DNA from: PALSA-607 sp963825425
GTDB lineage: Bacteria; Actinomycetota; Actinomycetes; Acidothermales; Acidothermaceae
Assembly: GCA_963825425.1 (NCBI GenBank)
Contig: CAWGTF010000010.1
Coordinates: 434,001-498,000 of the forward strand
Length of the DNA: 64,000 nt
Reading direction: 5' to 3'
Under the pieces are notes generated by a model. That model was not told the DNA's origin, did not search any database, and saw nothing but the letters and a program-made list of their open reading frames with translations. Of the stretch, positions 8,411-16,989 are shown one piece after another (positions within the stretch are counted from its first letter, which is position 1; every line of letters begins with the position of its first letter). The translations under genes were made by a program, and so were the position numbers.

Positions 8411-9216
8411 GGCGTCCGCTTTCGCAGCACGCGTAGCAGCCTCGGCCGCAAACTTGTCAGTGATTGTCGGGCTTCATCGGTCCGCGCCCCCGATCGTGGC
8501 GAAGGCGTCGCGCCGGCAAGCTCGCGTGAGCGTTGCGCAACCAGATCGAGGACTCGGCGCACGACTGCGTCCTCGTTCATCAGTGTCGAGTCGAGCGGCA
8601 CTGCATCCGGGGCCATGACCAACGGCGAGGCCGCCCGAGTTGAGTCCAGCGTGTCGCGCCTGGCGAGATCGGCTTGAACGGTACTGACTTCGCGGTCGCC
8701 GGCAGAGACATCCGCGTCCGCAGATCGACGCGCTGCGCGCGTCTCAGCTGAAGCGGTCAGGAAGACCTTCACCGGTGAATCCGGACAGACGACGGTGCCG
8801 ATGTCGCGCCCTTCGACGACGATGCCGCCGGCGCCGACGATGGTCCTTTGAAGCGCGACCAAACGCTCGCGCACCTGCGGGATCGCACTCACCGCACTCA
8901 CTGCGCGTGTCACTTCCGGACCCCTTATTGCGGCTGCCACGTCGCGCCCGTCGACCGTGACCGCGTGCGCCTGCGGGTCAGTCGAGACGCGGATCTCAGT
9001 CGCTCCCGCAACCGCCACCACACCATCGACGTTCTCCGGATCGACGCCACTATCCAGGACCGCCCACGTCAGCGCCCGGTAGATGGCCCCGGTGTCGAGG
9101 TAACGCAGCTGCAGGGCGCCGGCCACCCGCCTGGCAACCGTTGATTTGCCCGAGCCCGAGGGACCGTCGATCGCGATCACCAATGTGGGTGGGACTGGCG
9201 CCTCATCGGCGAGCAT
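8383..9216 (-). CDS. cmk: Cytidylate kinase
   Basis: The product phosphorylates CMP/dCMP. The P-loop IDGPSGSGKSTVARRVA lies at residues about 15–31, followed by LDTGAIYRA and VVEGRDIGTVVCPDS, all typical of bacterial Cmk. The enzyme is usually 220–230 residues. Here the frame runs to 277, with an Arg/Ser-rich tail that overlaps der by 28 bases, so the last 40–50 residues may be a frame error. ATG 9216 has GGAGA 6 bases upstream. It sits between tyrA and der as in other actinobacteria. Confidence 0.85.
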   Translation of the reverse strand: MLADEAPVPPTLVIAIDGPSGSGKSTVARRVAGALQLRYLDTGAIYRALTWAVLDSGVDPENVDGVVAVAGATEIRVSTDPQAHAVTVDGRDVAAAIRGPEVTRAVSAVSAIPQVRERLVALQRTIVGAGGIVVEGRDIGTVVCPDSPVKVFLTASAETRAARRSADADVSAGDREVSTVQADLARRDTLDSTRAASPLVMAPDAVPLDSTLMNEDAVVRRVLDLVAQRSRELAGATPSPRSGARTDEARQSLTSLRPRLLRVLRKRTPCNLSTTRP

Positions 9217-9383
9217 CGTCTGTCTCCAAAGTCATCGCGGCTGCCGTAACCGCGTGCGCCGCTCCCGCGGACCCGCAGGGCGACAAAGATTCGGTCTTGC
9301 GACTCGAGACCGGCCCGAGACGAGGCGCAGCAGCCATGATAGCCGTCACGGCGATGTCGCCCGACTTGCGAGAACGCGCTCAG

Positions 9384-10538
9384 CTACGAGTAGACCTCCC
9401 ACCCGGCTTCCTGCATACACGCAATCAACTTGGACGCGGCGTCCTCTCGCACATCGAGCTCAACGACACCGCGTGCGCGGCCAGGCTCGTGTTCGACCCG
9501 AACATCCTCGACGTTGATCCCCGCGTCCCCCAAGGCCCGTAGCACCGACGCCAACTCACCCGGCGCGTCTCGGACGACGATCGGGATCGTGACGAACCCT
9601 GCGGCGGGTTGGCCCCGCTTCACCGGCACCCTGGCGCGACCGGCGGCGCCGCGTCTTAGCGTCTCCGTCAGCGCGGCCGCCGCCGCTCGATCGCCAGCCG
9701 CGACCCGCTGCAGATCATCGACCGTGCGAGTGACGTCGCTGGCGAAGCCGGACAGTGCGGTGGCCAGATGATCGGCGTTCGCTAGCAGGATCTGGGTCCA
9801 CAGGTCCGGATCCCCCGCAGCCACCCGCGTCGTGTCGTGCAGCCCGGTGCCACCGAGGGCGACCGTTGCGTCGTCGGAGCTGACGAGTTGCGCCGCAAGC
9901 AGCGACGCCACGAGGTGCGGCAGGTGGGACACCGTGGCAAGCGCCGCGTCGTGGTCGTCGGCTGTCATCAAGATCGGGACGGCGCCGCAGGCGCGCGCGA
10001 GCGCGCCGACATCGATGAGCGCGCGCTCGGAGGCGGTCGGCGTGCTCGTCACGACCCACGGGCGACCAACGAACAGGTCGGCGTGCGCGGCCGCCGGACC
10101 TGAACGCTCGCGACCGGCGACTGGGTGACCGCCGACGTATGTCGACATATCAACACCAGTTGACTCAGCTTCGCGCTGAGGTTGAGCCTTGGCCGAGGCA
10201 ACATCTGTATACGTCCGGGCGAGATTGAGCCGTTGCAGCCTCAACAGTTCGGTCGCGACTCCCGCCGGTGGGACCGCCACGACCGCGACATCGAATCGCT
10301 CCCCTGCCATCGACTGACGTCCCGCGCCAAGCTCTGTCGCTAACGCCAGCCGGCCGGGTGCACGGTCCTCCAGCGCTACGTCCACGAAGCGCTGCCGCAG
10401 CGCGAGCCCGATCGACGTCCCGATCAGCCCTGCCCCGACGACCAGGACCCGGTGAATGCCTTCGGTGCCGGGGTCGCCGTGCCCGGCCAGGGCATCGGTT
10501 TCGCCGCCTGCTGGGGGCGATGACCGTTCGGTGCTCAT
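9384..10538 (-). CDS. tyrA: Prephenate dehydrogenase with C-terminal ACT domain
   Basis: The 384-residue product has the nucleotide-binding motif VVGAGLIGTSIGLAL (residues about 32–46) and the substrate-region motif GGHPVAGRERSGP. Its ACT domain (PGELASVLRALGDAGINVEDV, near residue 330) probably senses tyrosine. It converts prephenate to 4-hydroxyphenylpyruvate. The start overlaps the stop of aroH by 4 bases (ATGA), so the two tyrosine/phenylalanine-branch enzymes are co-translated. Confidence 0.9.
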   Translation of the reverse strand: MSTERSSPPAGGETDALAGHGDPGTEGIHRVLVVGAGLIGTSIGLALRQRFVDVALEDRAPGRLALATELGAGRQSMAGERFDVAVVAVPPAGVATELLRLQRLNLARTYTDVASAKAQPQREAESTGVDMSTYVGGHPVAGRERSGPAAAHADLFVGRPWVVTSTPTASERALIDVGALARACGAVPILMTADDHDAALATVSHLPHLVASLLAAQLVSSDDATVALGGTGLHDTTRVAAGDPDLWTQILLANADHLATALSGFASDVTRTVDDLQRVAAGDRAAAAALTETLRRGAAGRARVPVKRGQPAAGFVTIPIVVRDAPGELASVLRALGDAGINVEDVRVEHEPGRARGVVELDVREDAASKLIACMQEAGWEVYS

Positions 10539-10897
10539 TGCTGAAGGTCGTCACGGAGTGCGGCAGCCGCGCCAAGGAAGGCGTGGCGGATCTCCGAGCG
10601 CGCCAGTGGCGTCTCGACGTGGGCGAGCAGCCGCAATGTCCGCGGCAGCGCTCCGATGACCGCGATCTCACTGGCGCACAGCAAGGGGACGTCGGAGAAC
10701 CCGATCTCGCGGGCGCCGGCGGCTGGGAAGCAAGAGGTGAGGTCGGTAGTCGCGGTAAAGAAGATGCTGATGACGTCCTGCTGGCCGAGCTCGTTACGCG
10801 CAAGGACTGCGGCCACCATGTCGCGCACCCCCTGGTAGATCAAATCCGGCTCGTCGGCGTCAACCTGGATGGCGCCACGAATAGCGCGAACCGCCAC
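10535..10897 (-). CDS. aroH: Chorismate mutase, AroH type
   Basis: From GTG 10897 with a strong GGGAGGAG site, the 120-residue product begins VAVRAIRGAIQVDADEPDLI. This is the short trimeric AroH family (as in Bacillus), which turns chorismate into prephenate. Conserved segments include ATTDLTSCFPAAGAR, PLLCASEI and RTLRLLAHV. The frame continues upstream to 11020, but the family length and the ribosome site support the GTG. The next gene tyrA uses its product. Confidence 0.88.
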   Translation of the reverse strand: MAVRAIRGAIQVDADEPDLIYQGVRDMVAAVLARNELGQQDVISIFFTATTDLTSCFPAAGAREIGFSDVPLLCASEIAVIGALPRTLRLLAHVETPLARSEIRHAFLGAAAALRDDLQQ

Positions 10898-11273
10898 GGT
10901 TGCTCCTCCCACATTGGCCCCAACCCGGAGGTCACCATAGCGAGCTAGTGACATCGCCTCAAAGCGCCAGAGCGGTGTGTCGGTCAGTCGCGATACCGCC
11001 CTATCGACAAAGCAATGCACAGCTTCGGCGACTGCGCGGACGTTGGGCGACAGGTGCAGCGAGTGACGACTTAGTAATAAGTCGACTCTGAGGAGGTGCT
11101 GACCTGCAGAGATACCTGCTCGACGATCGACGCACGCACTAGTGCCCGAACCGCTCGGGCCTCCGGGGATTGGACCGACACGTCCTTCAACCTATTTATC
11201 GACTTATCGGTATCGTGCTTTGCCGCGACGCCGACTACTGGACATGCCGAGTGGTGTCGGGCCGAAAGATGGT
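10898..11273. other. Intergenic region between rluB and aroH
   Basis: No convincing gene; the longest candidate on the minus strand is a TTG/GTG-started frame of about 40 residues without a good ribosome site. The region has locally AT-rich patches (about 11195–11215) with repeated CGATA-like words and a palindrome at 11067–11084. It probably holds the aroH–tyrA promoter. Confidence 0.5.
11067..11084. promoter_or_regulatory. Palindrome upstream of aroH
   Basis: CGACTTA-GTAA-TAAGTCG is a perfect 7-base inverted repeat with a 4-base spacer, about 170 bases upstream of aroH. The half-site CGACTTA recurs in the AT-rich patch near 11205. It may be an operator; the regulator is unknown. Confidence 0.35.
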
Positions 11274-12020
11274 CTAAAGATCGACGGCGGCGAACAGCTC
11301 AGCGATCTCGTGGCTGTTCAACGGCCTGCTCCGCCCAGCGCGCAGATCGCCCAACCGGACCGGTCCGACCGCGGTCCTGATGAGCCGCTGAACGGGATGA
11401 TCGACCGCCGCGAGCAGGCGGCGTACGACGTGGTTGCGGCCCTCGTGCAGGACGACCTCGACCATCACCCGGGCTCCTGATCGACCGACTACCCGAAAGG
11501 AATCGACTTGCACGATGCCGTCGTCCAGCTCGACGCCGGTCTTCAGGATCTTTCCGAGATCGCGCGGAACTGCGCCCACGACCTCGGCCAGGTAGGTCTT
11601 GGGGACGCCAAAGGACGGGTGCGTCAGCCGGTGGCCGAGCTCGCCATCGTTGGTCAGCAGGATCAACCCCTCGCTGTCCGCATCGAGACGCCCGACATGG
11701 AAGAGCCGCTGCTCACGATTTCCGACCAGATCGGCCAGGCAGGGACGCCCCTGCGGATCCGACATCGTGCTGACCATCCCGCGCGGCTTGTTCAGCGCCA
11801 AGTAGACCGCGGACGTACGGGTCGTCACGCGCATCCCGTCGACCTTGATCACCGAGTTCTCCGGGTCGACACGCCTACCCTGCTCGAGAACCAGCTGGCC
11901 ATCGACCTCAACCCGACCCTGGGCGATCATTTCCTCGCAAGCCCGCCGGCTGCCCAACCCAGCAGCCGCGAGGACCTTCTGAAGGCGGATTTCCGTCTGG
12001 CCAATCTCGGACGGATTCAT
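11274..12020 (-). CDS. rluB: 23S rRNA pseudouridine synthase RluB family
   Basis: The product has an S4 RNA-binding domain (EIRLQKVLAAAGLGSRRACE, residues about 9–28) followed by the RsuA/RluB catalytic domain. The active-site motif is GRLDADSEGLILLTNDG, with aspartate in LDADSEG, and KPRGMVST precedes it. It isomerises a uridine in 23S helix 89 or a related site. ATG 12020 follows the scpB stop with one base between and is preferred over 12056. The order scpA–scpB–rluB is conserved in actinobacteria. Confidence 0.9.
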   Translation of the reverse strand: MNPSEIGQTEIRLQKVLAAAGLGSRRACEEMIAQGRVEVDGQLVLEQGRRVDPENSVIKVDGMRVTTRTSAVYLALNKPRGMVSTMSDPQGRPCLADLVGNREQRLFHVGRLDADSEGLILLTNDGELGHRLTHPSFGVPKTYLAEVVGAVPRDLGKILKTGVELDDGIVQVDSFRVVGRSGARVMVEVVLHEGRNHVVRRLLAAVDHPVQRLIRTAVGPVRLGDLRAGRSRPLNSHEIAELFAAVDL

Positions 12021-12021
12021 C

Positions 12022-12648
12022 TCAACCTTCACTTGAGAGTTCGTCTTCAAGTGCATCGATCGTCGTGGACTCAGGCAGAAAGTCAGCCAAATTCGGGAGT
12101 TCAGTCAAGTCGCCGAGGCCGAGACGCTCGAGGAAGTACCGCGACGTCTGATACAGGATCGCGCCAGACTCGTGATCGGCACCCGCCTCTTCGACGAGAC
12201 CCCGGCTGACCAATGTCCGCATCACCCCGTCGACATTGACACCGCGAACCGCGCTGACCCTCGTCCGGCTCACCGGCTGCCGGTAGGCCACCACGGCAAG
12301 CGTCTCGAGGGCCGCCTGCGTGAGTCGCGCCTGCTGCCCCTCGAGAACGAATCGCTCGACGTACGACGCGAACTCCGCCCGGGTGTACAGCCGCCAGCCG
12401 CCCGCGATTTCCCGCAGCTCGAAGCCTCGCTCCGCATCGTCGTAATCGCTGCGCAGCGCCTGCAACATCGCGACGATCTCGGGCTCAGGGGTAGTGAGCA
12501 CCTGCGCGAGCACAGTCGGGTTCGCTGGCTCGTCGACGATCAAGAGGATCGCCTCGAGGGCACCCCGCAGCTGCAGCCCTGCGAGGTGTTCGCGCTCAGG
12601 CGCGGCGTCCGTACCGTCAAAGTCCGCGCCGTCGAGCTCGGTCGTCAT
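12022..12648 (-). CDS. scpB: Segregation and condensation protein B
   Basis: This winged-helix partner of SMC–ScpA includes LRGALEAILLIVDEPANPTVLAQVL near the N-terminus. The conserved core TQAALETLAVVAYRQPVSR and VRGVNVDGVMRTLVSRGLVEE follow. ATG 12648 has GGAGG 8 bases upstream and gives 208 residues; the frame is open further upstream but without a good start. It ends one base before the rluB start. Confidence 0.9.
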   Translation of the reverse strand: MTTELDGADFDGTDAAPEREHLAGLQLRGALEAILLIVDEPANPTVLAQVLTTPEPEIVAMLQALRSDYDDAERGFELREIAGGWRLYTRAEFASYVERFVLEGQQARLTQAALETLAVVAYRQPVSRTRVSAVRGVNVDGVMRTLVSRGLVEEAGADHESGAILYQTSRYFLERLGLGDLTELPNLADFLPESTTIDALEDELSSEG

Positions 12649-12694
12649 CGCAGCTGCCTCCGTCTTGCTCGGTCGATCCCGGCACCCGGCGACA

Positions 12695-13573
12695 CTAGTC
12701 GTCCACAGTCGACGACGTCGGATCGAGCGCGGCAGCGGCACCTGCTTCGTCCGCGAGCACACCGCTTGCGTCGGTGCCGACAGTGTCGTCGACGTCGTCC
12801 TGCAGGGTCCAACGGACCAGCAGATCCCCCAGCGCGGTCACCTGCTCGAAGGCAATACAACCGTCACGGAACAGATCCAGCAGCGCCAGGAATCGGGCCA
12901 CGATCTCGACCGTGGCTGTGCAGTCGGCCGTCAGCGACCGAAACGTCGCCGTGCCAGAACGGCGCAGCCGGTCCCGGAGGATCGCGACCTGCTCTCGCAC
13001 GCTCACCGTCGGGCTGTGCAGGTGGGCGACGGACACGACCGCCGGTGGCCGCGGAGTTAGCGCCCGGGCAGCGAGTTCGGCGAATTGCTGAGGGCCCAGC
13101 CCCAGGAGCACCTCGGGCAGCAAGACGGCGAATCGAGGCTCCGGCCCGACCGCCCGCGGGTAGCGCCGACTCTCTGCCCCAAACATGGCGGCAAAGATTG
13201 CCGAGACCTCCTTGTAGGCGCGGTATTGCAGCAACCGCGCGAAGAGCAGGTCACGCGCCTCGAGCAGAGCCAGGTCGTCCTCGTCCTCTACCTCGGCCGC
13301 CGGGAGCAGCCGGGCGGCCTTCAGATCGACGAGCGTGGCGGCGATCACGAGGAACTCACTCGTCCGGTCGAGATCCCAGACCGGGCCCATTGCCTTGATG
13401 AACGCGATGAACTCGTCGGTCACCGTCGACAGCGAGACCGCGGTGATGTCGAGTTCGTGCTTCGCGATCAGGCCGAGCAGGAGGTCGAACGGGCCATCGA
13501 AGACGCCAAGGTGCACCTCGAAGCCGACCCCGGGCTCGGAGGAGAAACGGCGGTCGTGAACGCCTGACCCCAC
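12695..13573 (-). CDS. scpA: Segregation and condensation protein A
   Basis: The kleisin-like subunit of the SMC complex is recognised by FEVHLGVFDGPFDLLLGLI near the N-terminus. ITAVSLSTVTDEFIAFI and LVIAATLVDLKAARLLP follow. The C-terminal winged helix (IVARFLALLDLFRDGCIAFEQ) binds the SMC head. The first residues differ from the family. The upstream gene's natural stop at 13602 is followed directly by a GTG at 13601 in another frame, so the true start may be 13601 with one base error near 13570. Confidence 0.88.
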   Translation of the reverse strand: MGSGVHDRRFSSEPGVGFEVHLGVFDGPFDLLLGLIAKHELDITAVSLSTVTDEFIAFIKAMGPVWDLDRTSEFLVIAATLVDLKAARLLPAAEVEDEDDLALLEARDLLFARLLQYRAYKEVSAIFAAMFGAESRRYPRAVGPEPRFAVLLPEVLLGLGPQQFAELAARALTPRPPAVVSVAHLHSPTVSVREQVAILRDRLRRSGTATFRSLTADCTATVEIVARFLALLDLFRDGCIAFEQVTALGDLLVRWTLQDDVDDTVGTDASGVLADEAGAAAALDPTSSTVDD

Positions 13574-13601
13574 CGGCGCTGGCCTGCGTTTGTTTCGACA
13601 C

Positions 13602-14357
13602 TCACGCGATCAGTCTTACCAAGGGGTTGACGATTGCGCCGAGGATGGAGATGAGATAGGACCCGGCGGAAGATCACCGGGAACGAGCAGAACAGTAGGA
13701 TCAGCAGGCCCCAGTTCTCCTCGTCGAGCCGGAATCGCACCCGCTGCCAGCCCCCTGACCGGGGAGTGAGGGCGAATAGCAACCGGCCGCCGTCCAGCGG
13801 CGGAATCGGGCAAGATCGCAAGATTCCCATCGCGAGCAACTCCACACCGGCAAGCAGGAGTGCGACCTGCCCGAACGGCAGCACGTAGTGGACGTGACTG
13901 TGCAGGTGGCCCGGGACGCTGCCTGCGAACGAGTGCCCGGTCGAGACGGCGTAGAGGCTGATTTGGTCGGCGAGCGCGGGAAACTGCTGTCGCGTCCACT
14001 CCGTCGAAGTGCGTCCAGGAGCGGAACACCAGGAGCAAGCCCACTCCGAGGGCCGCGAGGACGAGCGGCCCGAGCAGGAGTTGCGCTACCCGGCGTCCTT
14101 TCGACCGATGCCGAGGATCGCTGGTGTCGACCGGCACTCCCCAGCCGACGCCGCCGAGCAACGCCGCGATAGCGCCGTAGACGTCGACGTACGGCTTAAG
14201 CCAGGTCGAGCGCCGCCGCTTCGTGTTCGCTCGGACCCACTTCGGGCGCCGCTCCCCCGAGACGAGCCTGCTGGACGAGCCCGCGAACGGTCACGCCGAC
14301 AACGAAGGTGGCAATCAGGACGCCGAACGAGAAGGGGTACCGCAGGGCATAGAGCAC
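13602..14357 (-). CDS. M50-like (site-2-protease-like) membrane protein lacking HExxH, frame broken three times
   Basis: Reading across frames from GTG 14357 gives LYALRYPFSFGVLIATFVV and VYGAIAALLGGVGWGVPV, then QLLLGPLVLAALGVGLLL. Next come LLAMGILRSCPIPPLDGGRLL and an ending LISILGAIVNPLVRLIA with TGA at 13602. Frame changes fall at about 14197, 14015 and 13660. This is the actinobacterial M50-like protein found next to scpA. The usual zinc-binding HExxH position reads VTVRGLVQ, so proteolysis is unlikely; only the second-site PPLDGG motif remains. About 240 residues with 4–5 hydrophobic segments. Confidence 0.65.
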
Positions 14358-14363
14358 CGACGA

Positions 14364-14868
14364 TCAGCGTCCGCGCAGCCGGCGGACCAGGATGCTCGAC
14401 TCGCCCTTGGCCTCGAGGTCAGCCAGCACCACGGCGATCGCTTCACGCACGATGCGACCGCGGTCTACAGCCAGGCTGTGCGACCCCCGCAGCGTCAGCC
14501 GGGCGTGCTCGATCTGGAGCAGCTCCTCGGGCGAGCAGTACACGGTGATCTTCTCGTCATGGCGCTCACGACCGGTCGGCCGCGCCTCGGCAGCGCGGCG
14601 CGCGATCCGGACCGGCCGCGCGCGGCGGGTTCGCGTCGCCGTCCCAGTCGTCGGCGGTCGGGCCCGCTGCCATCGCGGAGAGGTCGGCATCCGCACGACG
14701 GCCGTCGGCCGGACGCCGGGCCCGCCCGAGCGCGCCGAAGGGAGCTTCATCGGGCTCGGCATCCTCCACCTCAGCTAGGGCCGACTGGGCCCTGGTTGAG
14801 GGCGCGCGGGATCCGCCGGTCGAGCGGAACAGTTCGTCCGCACCGGGCAGACGTGGGCGGCGGTTCAT
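14364..14868 (-). CDS. ParA-associated actinobacterial protein, frame broken once
   Basis: ATG 14868 overlaps the parA stop (ATGA) and starts MNRRPRLPGADELFRSTGG, followed by a low-complexity Ala/Arg/Asp linker. After a frame change near 14600 the conserved C-terminal domain reads DEKITVYCSPEELLQIEHAR…VDRGRIVREAIAVVLADL…SSILVRRLRGR. The domain looks like a short ribbon-helix-helix or helical module conserved directly downstream of this chromosomal parA in actinobacteria. Its function is not known to me; a role with ParA is inferred from position. Confidence 0.6.
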
Positions 14869-15849
14869 CTGGCGAGCACCTCTTTCGCAAGCTCGCGGTA
14901 GGCCCGGGCGCCGACCGAACTGGAGGCATAGGTGGTAATCGGCTCACCGACCACCGTTGTCTCAGGGAATCGCACCGTGCGGGCGATCACCGTATGGAAG
15001 ACCTTGTCAGAGAAAGCTTCGACGACGCGGGACAGGACCTCGCGGCTGTGGAGTGTGCGCGGATCGAACATCGTTGCCAGAATACCCTCGACCTCAAGTT
15101 GAGGGTTTAACCGCTGTTTCACCTTGTCCACAGTCTGCATCAACAGTGCGACGCCTCGGAGCGCGAAGAACTCGCACTCGAGCGGGATGATCACGCCGTG
15201 CGCGGCCGTCAAGGCGTTCAGCGTCAGCAGCCCGAGCGATGGCTGACAGTCGATCAGCACGATGTCGTAGTCAGGCAGGACGGGTGCGAGCGCGTGCGCC
15301 AGCACCTGCTCGCGAGCGACTTCGTTCACCAGCTGGATCTCGGCAGCGGATAGGTCGATGTTGCTCGGCAGCAGGTCCATCCCCGGCGTGTTCGTCTTCA
15401 GCAGCACGTCGTCAACCGCGACATCGCGCTCGATCAACACGTTGTAGATGGTGCGGTCGAGATCGTGCGGGTTGACTCCGAGGCCGACCGACAAGGCACC
15501 TTGCGGGTCGAAGTCGACGAGCAGGACACGACGTCCCCACTCGGCGAGTGCGGCTCCGAGATTGATCGTGCTCGTGGTCTTCCCGACGCCGCCCTTCTGG
15601 TTGCACATCGCCAACACCCACGCCGGGCCATGGTGATCCAGCGGCGGCGGATCGGGGAAGACGGGCATCGGCCGGCCGGCCGCGTCGAGCCCTGCCGCGG
15701 CGCCACGGGACGCCCCGTCGAAGGGCAGTTCGAGAGCCGCCTCAGTCGTCGCCAGCGGGACTGGCGGTCCCAGCTCGGGACCGGGCGTCCAGCCGCGCAC
15801 GAAGCGCGTCGGCCGAATCCGAGTCGCCCGGGATTGTCGACTTAGCCAT
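14865..15849 (-). CDS. ParA-family ATPase
   Basis: The deviant Walker A motif MCNQKGGVGKTTSTINLGAA and the Walker B/A' regions VLLVDFDPQGALSVGLGVN and DYDIVLIDCQPSLGLLTLNA define the ParA/Soj family. An N-terminal extension of about 90 residues precedes the ATPase domain. ATG 15849 reads MAKSTIPGDSDSADALRARL, but this frame joins the ATPase frame only after a slip near 15780. Otherwise a GTG at 15893 would have to be used. It sits in the scpAB cluster, away from a parB, and is probably a chromosome-organisation ATPase rather than the oriC-linked ParA. Confidence 0.82.
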
Positions 15850-15950
15850 ATATCGCTGAACCTCTCTGACGATGAGCCGATCCAAAGACACATCGTCGTG
15901 CCGACGAGTCGAGAAGACTAGGGGGTAGCCAGCATCTGGACAAACAAATC

Positions 15951-15964
15951 CGTCCCGTGGGACG
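15951..15964. promoter_or_regulatory. Palindrome between xerD and parA
   Basis: CGTCCC-GT-GGGACG is a 6-base inverted repeat with a 2-base centre in the 150-base gap before parA. It could be an operator. It does not match the parS consensus. Confidence 0.25.
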
Positions 15965-16001
15965 CGGCAGCCCCAGCGGTACCAGCAGCCTCAGAAAACC
16001 A

Positions 16002-16985
16002 TCACACTCGAGCTCGGGGATGCGCGGATGCGTACACCTCGCGCAGTCGCTCAACCGTCACCATCGTGTAGATCTGCGTGGTGGTCACCGATGCGTGACC
16101 CAGTAGTTCCTGGACGACGCGGACGTCCGCGCCGCCATCGAGGAGGTGGGTGGCGAACGAGTGTCGCAGCGTATGCGGGGAGATCCCGGCCGTCAGGCCG
16201 GCGCGCGTTGCCGCCGTACGCAGGACGGTCCACGCGCTTTGCCGCGACAACCGGCCACCTCTGGCATTCAAGAACACCGCTGGTCGTGAATCGCGGGCCG
16301 CGCGGGAGTCGCGAGCCGGTGTAGACGACGGTGCTCCCGCAGCGAGAGCCGGCCGGGCCGTCACGAAGTAAAGCTCAAGTGCAGCTTTAGCATAACTACC
16401 CAAAGGGACCACCCTGTCCTTGGAGCCCTTTCCGAACAAGCGCACCAAACCGGCGTCCAGATCCACATCGTCGACGTCGAGCCCGACTGCCTCGGAAATG
16501 CGCGCGCCCGTTCCGTAGAGCACCTCGAGCAACGCACGGTCACGTTTCGCGCGAGGCGTCCCGTCTGCGCCCGCCGCTTCGAGCAGCCGCTCGACGTCCT
16601 CGACTGCGATCGCCTTCGGCAGCCGGCGGGCGGGTGTCGGCGGGCGAATCGCCCCCGCCGTGTCGGCATCGACGTTGCCCTCGCGGACGGCGAAACGGTG
16701 GAATCCTCTGACCGCGACGATGGTCCGGCCGGCCGAGCTCGCGCTCAATGGAGGATGCTCCGAGTCGCCCAGCCGAAGAGCGGCGAGGAACGTGGCGACG
16801 TCGGCCTCGGTGACCTGGCTCAGCTCGTCGCGCTCGTGCTGCGCCAGGAAGTCGAGGTAGCGCCGCAGATCGCGGCGATAGCTGCTCAGCGTGTTCTTGG
16901 CCAATCCACGCTCGACGGCGAGATGGTCCAGATATGTACGGACGAGCCGCGCAACATCGCCCTCGCGCTCCAACCCAGACGTCAC
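16002..16985 (-). CDS. xerD: Site-specific tyrosine recombinase XerD
   Basis: An N-terminal SAM-like domain (LVRTYLDHLAVERGLAKNTL) is followed by the catalytic domain. The catalytic residues are in place: Arg in GTGARISEAVGL, Lys in GKGSKDR, His-x-x-Arg in SPHTLRHSFATHLLDGG, His in ELLGHASVTTTQ and the Tyr nucleophile in QIYT. Length 327 is slightly over the usual 300 because of an Ala/Arg-rich insert after PALAAGAP. It resolves chromosome dimers at dif with XerC. Located next to ald and the parA–scpAB cluster as in relatives. Confidence 0.92.
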   Translation of the reverse strand: MTSGLEREGDVARLVRTYLDHLAVERGLAKNTLSSYRRDLRRYLDFLAQHERDELSQVTEADVATFLAALRLGDSEHPPLSASSAGRTIVAVRGFHRFAVREGNVDADTAGAIRPPTPARRLPKAIAVEDVERLLEAAGADGTPRAKRDRALLEVLYGTGARISEAVGLDVDDVDLDAGLVRLFGKGSKDRVVPLGSYAKAALELYFVTARPALAAGAPSSTPARDSRAARDSRPAVFLNARGGRLSRQSAWTVLRTAATRAGLTAGISPHTLRHSFATHLLDGGADVRVVQELLGHASVTTTQIYTMVTVERLREVYASAHPRARV

Positions 16986-16989
16986 GACC

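Noticed and set aside
11095..11210. A 37–50 residue minus-strand gene upstream of aroH
   Set aside because: No suitable ribosome site and no recognisable sequence; left as intergenic.
15951..15964. parS site next to parA
   Set aside because: The palindrome does not match the parS consensus and no parB is adjacent.
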